64,000 nucleotides of DNA from Azolla caroliniana. Taxonomy: Eukaryota > Polypodiophyta. Below, in pieces: positions 55,447 to 64,000 of this stretch. The stretch's first letter is position 1, and each line of letters starts with the position of its first letter. The notes under the pieces are model-generated. The model was not told the origin of the DNA and did no database searches. It was given only the letters and a program-made list of their open reading frames with translations. A program made the translations under genes and the position numbers. The stretch is from the NCBI GenBank assembly GCA_043228905.1, contig JBHGNT010000009.1:13144001-13208000 (forward strand). Direction: 5' to 3'.

Positions 55447-55827
55447 ATGCATCTTGTAAGTCGATCTTTGTGGAACACTTTGCACCATTAATCCTTTCTA
55501 AAAGACTCAAGATCAGGGGAACTGCATACCTATTTTTTATGGTAACTTTATTCAGGCCTTAGTAATCCACGACTAGACGAAGTGATCCATCTTTTTTCTT
55601 TACAAAGAAAATAAGTGATTTGACTGGAGATTTTGAATGTTGAATGAATCCATTCCCCAAGTTTTCCTCTATGTAGGCTCGAAGAACCTCAAGTTCGGTT
55701 GGTGACAAGTTGTAGATTGGTCCCCATGGTGGCTATTTTCCTTGTGGTAAATCAATGGGAAAATGATATGGTTGATGTTGAGGAAGAGTATTAGCTTTTA
55801 CCTTATAAAAAACATGGGCATAATGGT
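55447..55827 (-). pseudogene. Gypsy RT N-terminal fragment
   Basis: Minus-strand sequence encodes a PYDFPIDLPQG-like start, a SPTELEVLRAYIEE linker helix, the FVKKKDGSLRLVVDY motif and the approach to KIDLQDAY, where the Copia element inserted. It is the first part of the host Gypsy RT. Confidence 0.8.
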
Positions 55828-56285
55828 TGTTGAGTGACAAGCTCATCATGGGCCGAATCGGCTTAAGAAGCTGAGAGCCGGATCAGACGAAGGCCGATCA
55901 GCTAGGTCCGAATCGGCTGAATAAATCGTAAGCCGAATTGGAGTTGCCAAGTCAGATGGAGTCCGACAGGCCATTACATAGCCTAGATGCCTATTTTAGT
56001 AAATAGGCCTATTCATGAGCATTAAAGTACTGATAGTACTTGTGTCAGCCCACTCGTTAGGGCTTGTATAAAAAGTGCTCAGTGAGCACATTGTATGGAC
56101 TAAATACAAAACATTGAGTCATTTGATAATAGAAGTCTTGTGTTTGCTCACTCACTCACTCTCTCTCACTCCTACTCTGTGTTTGCCTAACTATCGGTCT
56201 TTTACTGTCTGGTCGAGCCGGCTATGTTACGAGCATGACCATATAATATCCCGTGGTGAGAATTTACCGTAGTATTCTATACACA
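55828..56285 (+). mobile_element. LTR (solo or isolated), plus orientation
   Basis: 458 bp from TGTTGAGTGAC to TACACA, carrying CTCAGTGAGCAC and TATAAAAAG like the Copia LTRs at 31985 and 56286 but inverted relative to them. It abuts the next LTR directly, so its right end and target duplication are not confirmed. Confidence 0.6.
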
Positions 56286-56682
56286 TGTGAAAAACGTAAC
56301 GTGCAGAAGCTATATGACACACAGAATACTAACAGGAGAAAACAACAGGTTTAATGGAGAGCTTAGGACACGATGTACACAGGAGAGACAGAGAGGGAAA
56401 ATAACACACAAAAGAAACTAAATTCAAAATAATGTGTAAAAACTCTATACATAGGATGTGCTCAGGGAGCACTTTTATACAAGTCCATACGGACTAACAG
56501 AAGTATTCATACGTATTTCAATGCTCATAACTGAGCTCCTACACTAACTCCCAAATATATTCCCTTGCGGAATATCTGTTCAACGGCCTCCCGGTTTCCG
56601 CACCGATCCGGCCTCTTGTTCGCACCGGTTTACGCATCGGTTTACGCACTGATGCGGCCAATGTTGAGCTCGTATCTCAAAA
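56286..56682 (-). repeat. 3' LTR of rearranged Copia
   Basis: 397 bp, TGTGAAAAACG to CTCAAAA, followed by CTCCCCCTCAAG (polypurine tract on the minus strand). The final CA is mutated to AA. Confidence 0.85.
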
Positions 56683-57155
56683 CTCCCCCTCAAGCTCAAC
56701 TTGAGGCTCTTTCGGTCCTTCGCTCTGGTTTCTCTTGGCTTTACGCCTCGCTCGCGCTCCTCGACCCATTCGATTCCATGTGTCTCGACCCTTATGGTCG
56801 GCTTGTCTGCTCGTGCAGCCTTTTCCAGCTCCCTTGATGTCATGGTGTTGGCGCCTCTTTTGCTGCCCTTTATTCCACTTGGCCTTGAGTTGATTCAGTG
56901 TCTCCGCCTCAAACATCCGAGCTAAATCAGTTGTCTCCGATTCGTCTCCGCTTTTGTCCGAATTGGTTGTCTCCAATTCGTCCTCAATCTTGGCCTTCTC
57001 GCCCTTGTTGGCTTCATCTCCCCCATGTTTGGCTGGCTCCGGCTCTTTCTTTCGGTTGTTGCCATCTCGTTCGCTTCCGAACTCTTTCATGGATTCGCCT
57101 TCGGCTTCTTCAGCCGACACTAAATCAAATTCGTCATCCGATTTGATGTCGCGAT
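56683..57155 (-). pseudogene. Charged C-terminal tail of Copia pol
   Basis: About 160 residues, acidic (KSDDEFDLVSAEEAEGES... DKSGDESETTD) then basic (KWNKGQQKRRQHHD... GRGARARRKAKR), ending QVELEGEF. It aligns with the tail at 32387-32900. The preceding frame stops at 57155, so it is now joined only by frameshift. Confidence 0.75.
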
Positions 57156-58180
57156 CACTTCCGCTCCTTTCCTTGGTCTTGCGGGACCTTTCTCCCCCTC
57201 AAGTTAGGCACGTCAAGTTGCCGCAACCCAAGCGCACCCGAGAATTGCCACAACTTGTCCAGACCAAGGGGCTTGGTGAAAATGTCGGCGGTCTGCCGAT
57301 CCATTGAAACATATTGAAATTCAACTTCACCAGAGAGGACACGTTCACGGACAAAGTGGTAGTGCACCTCAATGTGCTTACTTCGGGCGTGGAAGATGGA
57401 GTTCTTCGCATGTTGGATGTTGCGGAGGTTGTCGCAATAGATCATCGTCAGATCGGACACCTCCACCTGCAAATCCTTAAGGAGCCGCTTTAGCCATATG
57501 ACTTCGCATGTTGCGACAACTGCTCCTCGATACTTAGCCTCTGTGCTCGACAGAGCAACTGTCGGCTGCTTCTTGCTCCTCCATGCGATCACGGTGCTCC
57601 CAGGGGAGAACGTGAATTTGGATGTGTATCGGCGATCGCCGGCGTTTCCGGCCCAGTTGGCATCCGTATAGCCGACTAGTTGTGCAGCAGTACCGGTGCG
57701 ATATAGTAGCCCCCGGTCCTTAGTGCCACTGATGTACGGGTTCTTCTGGCGGGTATATCGGCGTAATTGCACATTAGCTGATGTTGAGGCCGTTCTGGGC
57801 GACGCGGACTTTGCTCTTGAAGGCCCGTCATCGCTCTTCTTGGAGTCAGATTCGCGTCGATTCGACTCGTCCCTATCCGTGCCGTACTCTAGCATCTTCT
57901 TCTTTCCCTTTTCTTTGCACGTAAGCCGTTTCTTCGGCTTCCTGTGCAGGGAATGCACGACTGAGTCTCCACTACTTGTTGGTTCTTCATCTGACTGGTC
58001 AAACCGACTCAGTCGCTCATTCGGTCCACTTAACTGAAATGAGTTCGAACTCTCTTCAAGAGTTCCGGCTTCGAGTTCATCAGGAGGCATCTCAGCCTCA
58101 CTGAGCTCATCTTCAGAGCTCGAATTGGAGTTGGGGTCCGGAGTCGGAGGCAAATACCAAGAAGCAGACTTATCAAACAC
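57156..58180 (-). pseudogene. Copia linker fused to RNase H by RT deletion
   Basis: 341-codon open frame: SWYLPPTPDPNSNSSSEDE linker, RRYTRQKNPY, then abruptly ISGTKDRGLLYRTG and RNase H (YTDANWAGNAGDRR, ALSSTEAKYRGA, YCDNLRNIQHAKN, RSKHIEVHYHFVRE) to LRQLDVPNLRG. All of RT, about 1.1 kb, is missing at the NPY/ISG junction, yet the frame is kept. Confidence 0.85.
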
Positions 58181-58210
58181 AACATCGCGACTTACGTGAG
58201 CTTGTTTGGT

Positions 58211-58534
58211 TCAGGGCTTATAACACTTATAACCCTTTTGTTCGTTCGAGTAGTGGACCAAGATATACTTCTTGGCTTTCGCGTCCAGCTTTCTCTGTTT
58301 CTCCTTTGGCACATGCACATACGCGATGCTACCGAAAACCCTCAAGTGTCGTAGATTCGGGATCCTTCCGAAATGCAACTCATGTGTCGACACTTTTTCG
58401 CCAATTCGATTCTGGATGTAGACAACGATTCGGATTGCTTCGACCCAATAGAACTTGGGCATGCTCTTTTTTTCCAGCATTGCCCGTGCCGCTTCCACAA
58501 CCGACTGATTCTTCCTTTCGGCTACGCTGTCGTA
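58211..58534 (-). pseudogene. Copia integrase C-terminal part
   Basis: SVAERKNQSVVEAARAMLEKKSMPKFYWVEAI, VSTHELHFGRIPNLRHLRVFGSIAYVHVPKEK and KKYILVHYSNEQKGYKCYKP. Interrupted upstream at about 58535. Confidence 0.85.
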
Positions 58535-59180
58535 GTGTGAATCACACACTACGTGAAATATGTAAAATACTATATCCGATTTAAAATACGTATAATAAAT
58601 AAAATAAAATATTAAAAATATTTATTATGTGCATAAGGCAAGGTTCGAACCCTATACCTCCACGTAGACAAACCCCGACCTTACCACTATACTAGCATAT
58701 TATGAATTTTAATGTTATACTAGACGTTATCCCATGTAAATGTTCTAGATATGCATGGTACAAAAAGTTATTCATGCATACACACTCGAGTTAAAAGAAA
58801 AGATGGGATAGAAAGTTAATCATGCACATGCAGTGTGCATGAAAACTAAAGTTAGGAAAAGCATGATGCTTGCATGTGATAAACTTAGACTCTTCCAACA
58901 CTATATAAGGGAGAGAGAAAGATGTATCGTGGTTGTTGCTTATTTTACAAAGGGGGATTAATATAATATAATCGTGGGATTCACGAATTTGCTAACTATT
59001 TTTCTCTCTTAATCTAAGTACTCACTAATACACTACACTCGTGGGATTCACGAGTTTTTCATATCTTTCTTTCTTACAACATATTTCATATTCTTCATTG
59101 CCTTAGAATTTTCTTTTCTCCTAGTCCAAAACCTCAGTGGTTCCCGGCCGATTCACGCAACGATCCGGAGCCGAAAGGCA
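58535..59180. mobile_element. AT-rich insertion with tRNA-like segment in integrase
   Basis: Separates two integrase halves. It begins TGTGAATCACAC and contains the same CGTGGGATTCACGA phrase twice (about 58977 and 59040). 58640-58702 is tRNA-like on the minus strand (TAGTATAGTGGTAAGG and GGGTTCGAACC boxes). Probably a solo LTR or SINE-bearing insertion; ends and target duplication are not placed. Confidence 0.5.
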
Positions 59181-60330
59181 CGACAACACCGTTTTGCTCC
59201 GGCGTATACCTATAACTTAATTCACGCCAAATTCCCATTTGTTGTAGATAATTGTTGAATTGGCCTGAAAAGTACTCTTTTCCGCCATCCGACCGCAAGC
59301 ACTTGATCGTCCGCAGCAATCGGCTTGAGTTCGGGTGGTGCGAGTACCAAGATGTTGATTCGTCAAAGACGACATTGCAGCTGACTCGTACTCTTTTTTT
59401 GGATCAACTAGGAGGAATGGCAATTCAAATGCCTAGATACTGGGGGGGATGCTATCAAAAAAAGGTTAGCTAGTTTAGATATCTAGAGTGGGCTCTGCAG
59501 CTCAAACAAAAGCGGATACCCAATACTCTGGAGATCCTTTGCCTGATCCCATGCGTGCTTCTTCCGCCGGCCGCAGAGACCGAAGAGAGTGTTAGAACAG
59601 GATCCTTCGTATATGATGCTGTATAATCTCGAATATTATCAATTCCAGTTCGCTCCCGTCCTGGAAGTAATTAAATGAAGTTATCGTGGGGCGGTCTCCC
59701 GGACATAGTCTTTTCATCTTGGACTTGCTTCCAGTGGGGGTTGTAGCACTTGTACCCTAGCCAACCAAAATACATTTCTCTGCCTTGGCATCTAGCTTCT
59801 TTCGCTTCTCATTCGGTACAATGCACATATGCAATGCTACCGAATACCCGAAGGTGTGCCAAATTCGGCTTCCACTCGAAATACAGTTTGTGCGGTGACA
59901 CCTTTGTCCATGAGGCAGATATTTGATTCTACATGTAGAAGGCTCTCTGAATTGCTTCCGCCCAATAAATCCAGGGCATGCTCTTCTCCTCCAACATTGC
60001 CCTCGCCGCTTCTACCAACATCCGGTTCCGACGTTCGGTCACGCCGTTCTGCTCCGGCGTGTATCTACATGAGAACTCTCGACGAATTCCTTTGATCTGC
60101 AGATAACTTATGAACTAGCCGGAAAAATATTATTTTCCGCCATCCGATCTCACACACTTGCTCTTTCTTCTGGTTTCTCGTTTGACATGACTCTTTAGGT
60201 CCCGGAAACACGAGAAGACTACACTTTTCTTCTCGATCAAGTAGATCCAAGTGTGTCGACTGAAATTGTTGATGAAGGAGACGAAATATCGGCTCCCGCC
60301 GATGCTCACGTTTTGTGCTAGTCCCCACAC
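59181..60330 (-). pseudogene. Scrambled Copia integrase segments
   Basis: 59134-59319 encodes IKCLRSDGGKEYFSGQFNNYLQQMGIWRELSYRYTPEQNGVV. 59820-60330 encodes the same integrase region again, with extra flanks (RYFVSFINNFSRHTWIYLIEKKSVVFSCF, RSDGGK, YTPEQNGV). 59480-59820 has no recognised origin. Two related copies have therefore been joined by rearrangement. Confidence 0.7.
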
Positions 60331-61037
60331 ATCTGAATGGATAAGATAGAGTTGGTTCCTACTCCAATTCTTCTCATTGGGGAATGGAAGCCTATGCTGC
60401 TTCCCGAGCTAACAAGCATCACAAGTTTGGCCTTTTTGGCCACTCAACTTCGGCAGTCTGGAAACCACATGTTTCGACTGCATCTCCTGAAGCGTTCGGA
60501 AGTTGATGTGGCCGATCCGCTTATGCTACAAGTTGATGTCTAACGCAACCCTTTGCCCTTTCGCGAACATAGAGTGCCAACACCATTGGTTTCGAGGATG
60601 AACATTCCATCTTGATGCCCTTGCGTGATGATCCAGCCTTCCTCCTCGATGAAGCATCCGTGGTGAGTGAACCGGACCTGCATTCCTTGATCCACGATCT
60701 GAAGGACCGACACCAAGTTCTTGGTTATCGTCAATACATGCAGGGCGTTCCTCATGATTCCCTTCTGCTCCACATGGCTCAAAGGGACATCCCTGAGATG
60801 CTCAATGGGATGTGGGGTGTCATCTCAGGTTTCAACCACCCCCGGCTTCTCGAGAAAGGAGAACCACTCTTTGTGGTTCGTCATGTGGTTTGAAGCTCCC
60901 GAGTCCACGTACCAAACTTCCTCCGACTTCAAATCGGATGCATAAGGCCAACTGAATCGGACGCACCCGCGTGGTTCTCCTCTACAAGGAGCATCGACTG
61001 TAAGTCGAAAAACAAGGGCATATTCTCCCTCGTACAA
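60331..61037 (-). pseudogene. Copia protease and GAG-preintegrase
   Basis: WYVDSGASNHMTNHKEWFSFLEKP (protease, about 60850-60920), NALHVLTITKNLVSVLQIVDQGMQVRF, and degenerate GAG-preintegrase sequence to 60340. Confidence 0.85.
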
Positions 61038-61561
61038 ACTGCCATTTGGAATGCTCTAAACTCCAACGCCAGGCCCCCAAGACAGACTTGCACCATCTCA
61101 TCCTCCTCAATGGTCACGTTGATGGAATCAAGGGAATCGTAAATCTCTTTAATCTGGGCCGTGTAATCGGCCATCGACATGTCTTTCTGTCGAACGTTGC
61201 TCAACTCTTGTTGGAGTTGCAGCTTTTGGGCCGTGGTGCTTCCGACGAAGACCTTTATCAGGTTTCCCCAAGCTTCCTTTGGTGTCTTGGTGTCCGAGAT
61301 ATGGCTCAACAGCTGATCGTCGACACTAGACGCAAAGCGGTACATCACCTTGCTCGTTGCTTGTTCCCAAGTCAGAAAGTCCTTGTGTGCTACATCAGGT
61401 GTTGTATCGTTAGCTCCGTCGACATAACTCCAGTGGCCATGCCCGAGCAGGTACTGGTGCATCTTGTACGACCAAGATGCGTAGTTGGTTCTGTCAAGCT
61501 TCTCCGTCAGAAGCGAGCTAGCCATTCCTCCGTCCATTCTTCCCTTCTTGTTCTTTACCAT
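60929..61561 (-). CDS. Copia gag, open 210-codon frame
   Basis: MVKNKKGRMDGGMASSLLTEKLDRTNYASWSYKMHQYLLGHGHWSYV, then WEQATSKVMYRFASSVDDQLLSHI, LQLQQELSNVRQKDMSMADYTAQIKEIYDSL. A complete gag N-terminal domain; the zinc knuckle region is deleted, because the frame runs into protease-proximal sequence. Confidence 0.88.
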   Translation of the reverse strand: MVKNKKGRMDGGMASSLLTEKLDRTNYASWSYKMHQYLLGHGHWSYVDGANDTTPDVAHKDFLTWEQATSKVMYRFASSVDDQLLSHISDTKTPKEAWGNLIKVFVGSTTAQKLQLQQELSNVRQKDMSMADYTAQIKEIYDSLDSINVTIEEDEMVQVCLGGLALEFRAFQMAVCTRENMPLFFDLQSMLLVEENHAGASDSVGLMHPI

Positions 61562-62390
61562 GTGTTAGGGTTCGTTTATGGAAAAAGCTTGTCGGCAGCA
61601 AAGGTTCTCAACCCTCGCACTCTGATACCATGTAAAAGTTACGTGTGGAAGTTTAGACAAACCGACTCAGCCGGACAACAACAGACAATACACAGGTTTA
61701 ATGGAAAGCTTCAAATGCATAGAGAGTGAACTCCGATGCCAAGCCCCCAAGACAGACCCGCACCATCTCATCCTCCTCAATGGTCACATTGATGGAAGCA
61801 AGAGAATCGCAAATCTCTTTAATCCGGGCCGTGTAATCGGCCACTGACATGTCTTTCTGTCGGACGTTGCTCAACTCTTGTCGGAGTTGCAGCTTTCGGG
61901 TTGTGTTGCTTCCGATGAAGACCTTTATCAGGTTTCCCCAAACCTTCCTTTGGTGTCTTGGTGTCCAGGATATGGCTTAGCAGCTAATCGCCAACACTAG
62001 ACGCAAAGCAGTACATCACCCTGCTTGTTGCTTGTTCCCAAGTCAGAAAGTCCTTAAGTGTTGCATCAGGTGTTGTATTATTAGCTCCGTCGACATAACT
62101 CCAGTGGCCATGCCCGAGCAGGTACTGGTGCATCTTGTACGACCAAGATGCATAGTTGGTTCTGTCAAGCTTCTCTATCAGAAGCGAGCTAGCCATTTCT
62201 CCGTCCATTCTTCCCTTCTTGTTCTTTACCCTGTGTTAGGGTTCGTTTATGGAAAAAGCTTGTCAGCAACAAAGGTTCTCAACCCTCGTGCTCTGATACC
62301 GTGTGGAAGTTTAGAAAAACCGACTCAGCTGGACAACAACAGACAATATGCAGGTTTAATGGAAAGCTTCAAATGCATAAAGAGTATGCG
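61059..62390 (-). repeat. 670-bp tandem duplication of gag-leader-LTR start
   Basis: Unit 1 is 61059-61728 and unit 2 is 61729 to about 62390. Both run from mid gag (AACTCC..CGCC / AACTCCGATGCC) through the gag ATG and primer-site region into the first 90 bp of the LTR (CTTCAAATGCATA..GAGT). Unit 2 has lost about 8 bp at the primer-site/LTR edge (ATACCGTGTGGAAG). Confidence 0.85.
61729..62210 (-). pseudogene. Second, duplicated Copia gag fragment
   Basis: Copy of the gag N terminus (MDGEMASSLLIEKLDRTNYASW... WEQATSRVMYCFASSVGD) with a stop at about 61984 and a shift from an extra base near 61950. Confidence 0.85.
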
Positions 62391-62473
62391 GGAGAGACAA
62401 AGAGAGCAGAACAATAAATTCTATTTCAAAATAAACTCAATACTCTGTACATACAACTGTGCTTTACAACACT

Positions 62474-62918
62474 TGTTGAGAGATCAAGCTCAACTTAGTT
62501 TAGCTATTTAGTCAACCATGTAACTTTGTAGTTACCTAGATAGAATCTAGTTAGAAGTGTTGACTATAACGCCTTAAATAGGACCTTGTACTTAACTGAG
62601 ATATTCTAGATCCTCCACTCCTAAGTACATTTAATATAGGACTTACACTTTTGTACCTATATTATACTCACACATGTGCACCCTTGCACATGAAATCTAT
62701 ATATACCTCATTGTAGGTATTTTTGTATTCGATGATGTTTTATAATATAAACTCTAGTTTACTCATCCCCCATCTTGTGTTGTTCATAAGTGTATCTCTC
62801 CTCTCTCTCTTCCTCTCACACACATACACACACACACATATCACATAATCTTCCGCACTTAACTTAATCACATAATTAGGTACTAATTAACTCTTAATTA
62901 CTTACCTAATTCTTAACA
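62474..62918 (+). repeat. 5' LTR of plus-strand Copia
   Basis: 445 bp, with TATATATACC at about 62698-62706 (possible TATA box) and a CACACA run near 62818-62836. Confidence 0.88.
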
Positions 62919-62929
62919 TGGTATTAGAG

Positions 62930-63430
62930 CTAGTGGTCGAAGAGAACCACGTCCGAACCAAAAGCAAGACATCGGAAGGACAAATGTTCTTCTCGAATTC
63001 AGACGATGGCCGAGGAGGAGGTCACGACGGTAGAAGAGGTCAATTCGACCCATCACACGAAGGGAACTAAAACCTTCACGGAAGCCATCGAGGAACCTTC
63101 GGAAGCCATCATGGTCAGCAAACGAGGCCCGCAACTTGCAATTATTGCGGCAAAGTCGGTCACTACGAGGTGGAGTGTCGGAAAAAGAGAAGTGAGTCGG
63201 CTTCAACAAGTCGACAACTCACAAACTACGCATCGAACTCCGACTACGACAATCGTAGCGGAATGTTCACGAATCATGCATCGAATTCCAACTATGACGA
63301 TCGTAGTGAAATTTTTACAAATTACGCCCCAAATTCCGACTACGATGACCGTGGCAAAATGTTCGTAATGAGGCATAGGCCGAACTCTATGACGGCCTCC
63401 AACTCCACAAGCACCTCCAACTCGGAAGAC
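62930..63430 (+). pseudogene. Copia gag C terminus with CCHC knuckle and 16-residue repeats
   Basis: The frame opens VVEENHV right after the primer site, so the first 200 or so gag residues are deleted. Then GRGGGHDGRRG, a stop near 63077, CNYCGKVGHYEVEC (63136-63177), and three tandem 16-residue repeats NYASNSDYDNRSGMFT-type (63224-63271, 63272-63319, 63320-63367). Confidence 0.85.
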
Positions 63431-64000
63431 GTGTGTGGTTCATCGATTCCGGCGCCTCACATCACATGACATCTCACGAAGAGTGGTTTCGTGATTTACG
63501 AACACTAGATCGACCCAGCTTCATAGAGACGAGAGACGACACCACGCACCCCATTCGACACATCGGCAATGTCCCATTTGGGAAAGAAGGCGAGCAAACT
63601 TGCATCAAGAATGTCTTGCACGTGCCCACAATAACGAAGAATTTGGTCTCAGTCGGCCAAATCTTGGAGCAAAGCATGCAAGTCCACTTCAACAAAGAAG
63701 GAAGCTTAATCGAGAAAGATGGTCGACTCATAGCGAAGGGGCGGAGAGATGGCCGAATGTTCATCCTCAATTCGAATGAGGTGAAATCGGCAATGTACGC
63801 TAAAAGTCTCAAAACCGAGACAAGCATCAAGTTGTGGCACAAGAGAATCGGCCACATAAACCTCTAACGACTTCGAGCGATGCAAACCAAGGGAGTTGTC
63901 ATCGGACTTCCAACATTCGAGTCAAAACGAGTCGACCGAGTATGCGAAGCATGTCAACTTGGCAAACAACATCAACTCCCATTCCCAAAGGAGAGCTCCA
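63431..64000 (+). pseudogene. Copia protease and GAG-preintegrase (partial)
   Basis: WFIDSGASHHMTSHEEWF (protease active site), NVLHVPTITKNLVSVGQILEQSMQVHF, LWHKRIGHINL, then an in-frame TAA at 63865-63867 (CAA or similar expected), and the frame continues with CEACQLGKQHQLPFP to the window end. Confidence 0.9.

Larger units (their letters stand above)
22747..55827 (-). mobile_element. Host Gypsy element (chromovirus type), split by two insertions
   Basis: One Gypsy copy in three blocks: 22747-24936 (3' LTR, integrase, RNase H), 38861-39197 (RT middle) and 55447-55827 (RT start). The blocks rejoin at target-site duplications. The Copia between the second and third splits the KIDLQDAY stretch of RT and is flanked by GTTAT on both sides. 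The DNA transposon between the first and second interrupts the RNase H catalytic motif. The 5' LTR and gag were not found and may lie past the rearranged 55.8-64 kb region. All blocks are degenerate. Confidence 0.85.
56286..62473 (-). mobile_element. Rearranged Copia element (same family as 31985-38729)
   Basis: 3' LTR at 56286-56682, polypurine tract, charged pol tail, RNase H, integrase pieces, protease and gag, with the 5' LTR only as fragments (from 61632 and from about 62302). It carries an RT deletion, an insertion at about 58535-59180, a scrambled integrase and a 670-bp tandem duplication. The right end is cut by the LTR at 62474. Confidence 0.82.
62474..64000 (+). mobile_element. Copia element on the plus strand, cut by the window end
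   Basis: LTR 62474-62918 (TGTTGAG to TTAACA), followed immediately by the primer site TGGTATTAGAGC (tRNA-Met type). Gag C-terminal region, protease and GAG-preintegrase follow. Related to the copies at 31985 and 56286. The 3' LTR lies beyond the window. Confidence 0.9.

Noticed and set aside
58640-58702. Functional tRNA gene on the minus strand
   Set aside because: A and B box-like motifs are present, but the acceptor and anticodon stems do not pair well. More likely a tRNA-derived repeat.

Overview
This is nuclear DNA of a land plant with a large, repeat-rich genome. The evidence is one intact spliced GAUT-type glycosyltransferase gene with introns up to 9.4 kb, tRNA-Met-type primer sites next to Copia LTRs, and layered LTR retrotransposons. 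A Penelope-like retroelement and a DNA transposon carrying a ParB-like/DNA-methyltransferase gene would fit a fern, lycophyte or conifer better than a flowering plant. The species cannot be fixed from sequence alone.

Layout. 1-930 is a decayed Gypsy remnant. 2702-15148 (+) is a six-exon GAUT13/14-like gene. Its first intron holds a Copia element (6695-11045) and a 61-bp inverted copy of the gene's own 5' leader. 15149-16683 is AT-rich non-coding sequence. 16684-22409 is a very young Penelope-like element (-) between 634-bp direct repeats, with two upstream ORFs and an RT with no visible GIY-YIG domain. 22747 to about 55827 is one chromovirus-type Gypsy element (-) split by two large insertions.

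Insertion 1 (24937-38860) is a TIR DNA transposon, about 7.2 kb without its nested Copia. It carries a DUF7869-like transposase candidate (-), a divergent multi-exon gene (+) joining BAH-like, ParB-like and beta-class DNA methyltransferase parts, and between them nine 31-bp palindromes spaced every 50-51 bp. This is the most interesting system in the window. A Copia element (31985-38729) sits inside it, and a deleted Gypsy copy (33960-34984) sits inside that. Insertion 2 (39203-55441) is a Copia element that contains a 10.6-kb Gypsy element (39999-50598) and two solo LTRs of a third family.

55828-64000 holds an LTR, a scrambled Copia (56286-62473) with a 670-bp tandem duplication, and the 5' part of another Copia (62474 onward, +).

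Only the GAUT gene looks like a working host gene. Nearly all element genes lie on the minus strand and carry stops, frameshifts or deletions. The Penelope RT is the main open exception. Insertion order in the Gypsy block can be read from target-site duplications: Gypsy, then DNA transposon, then Copia, then a second Gypsy of the first family.
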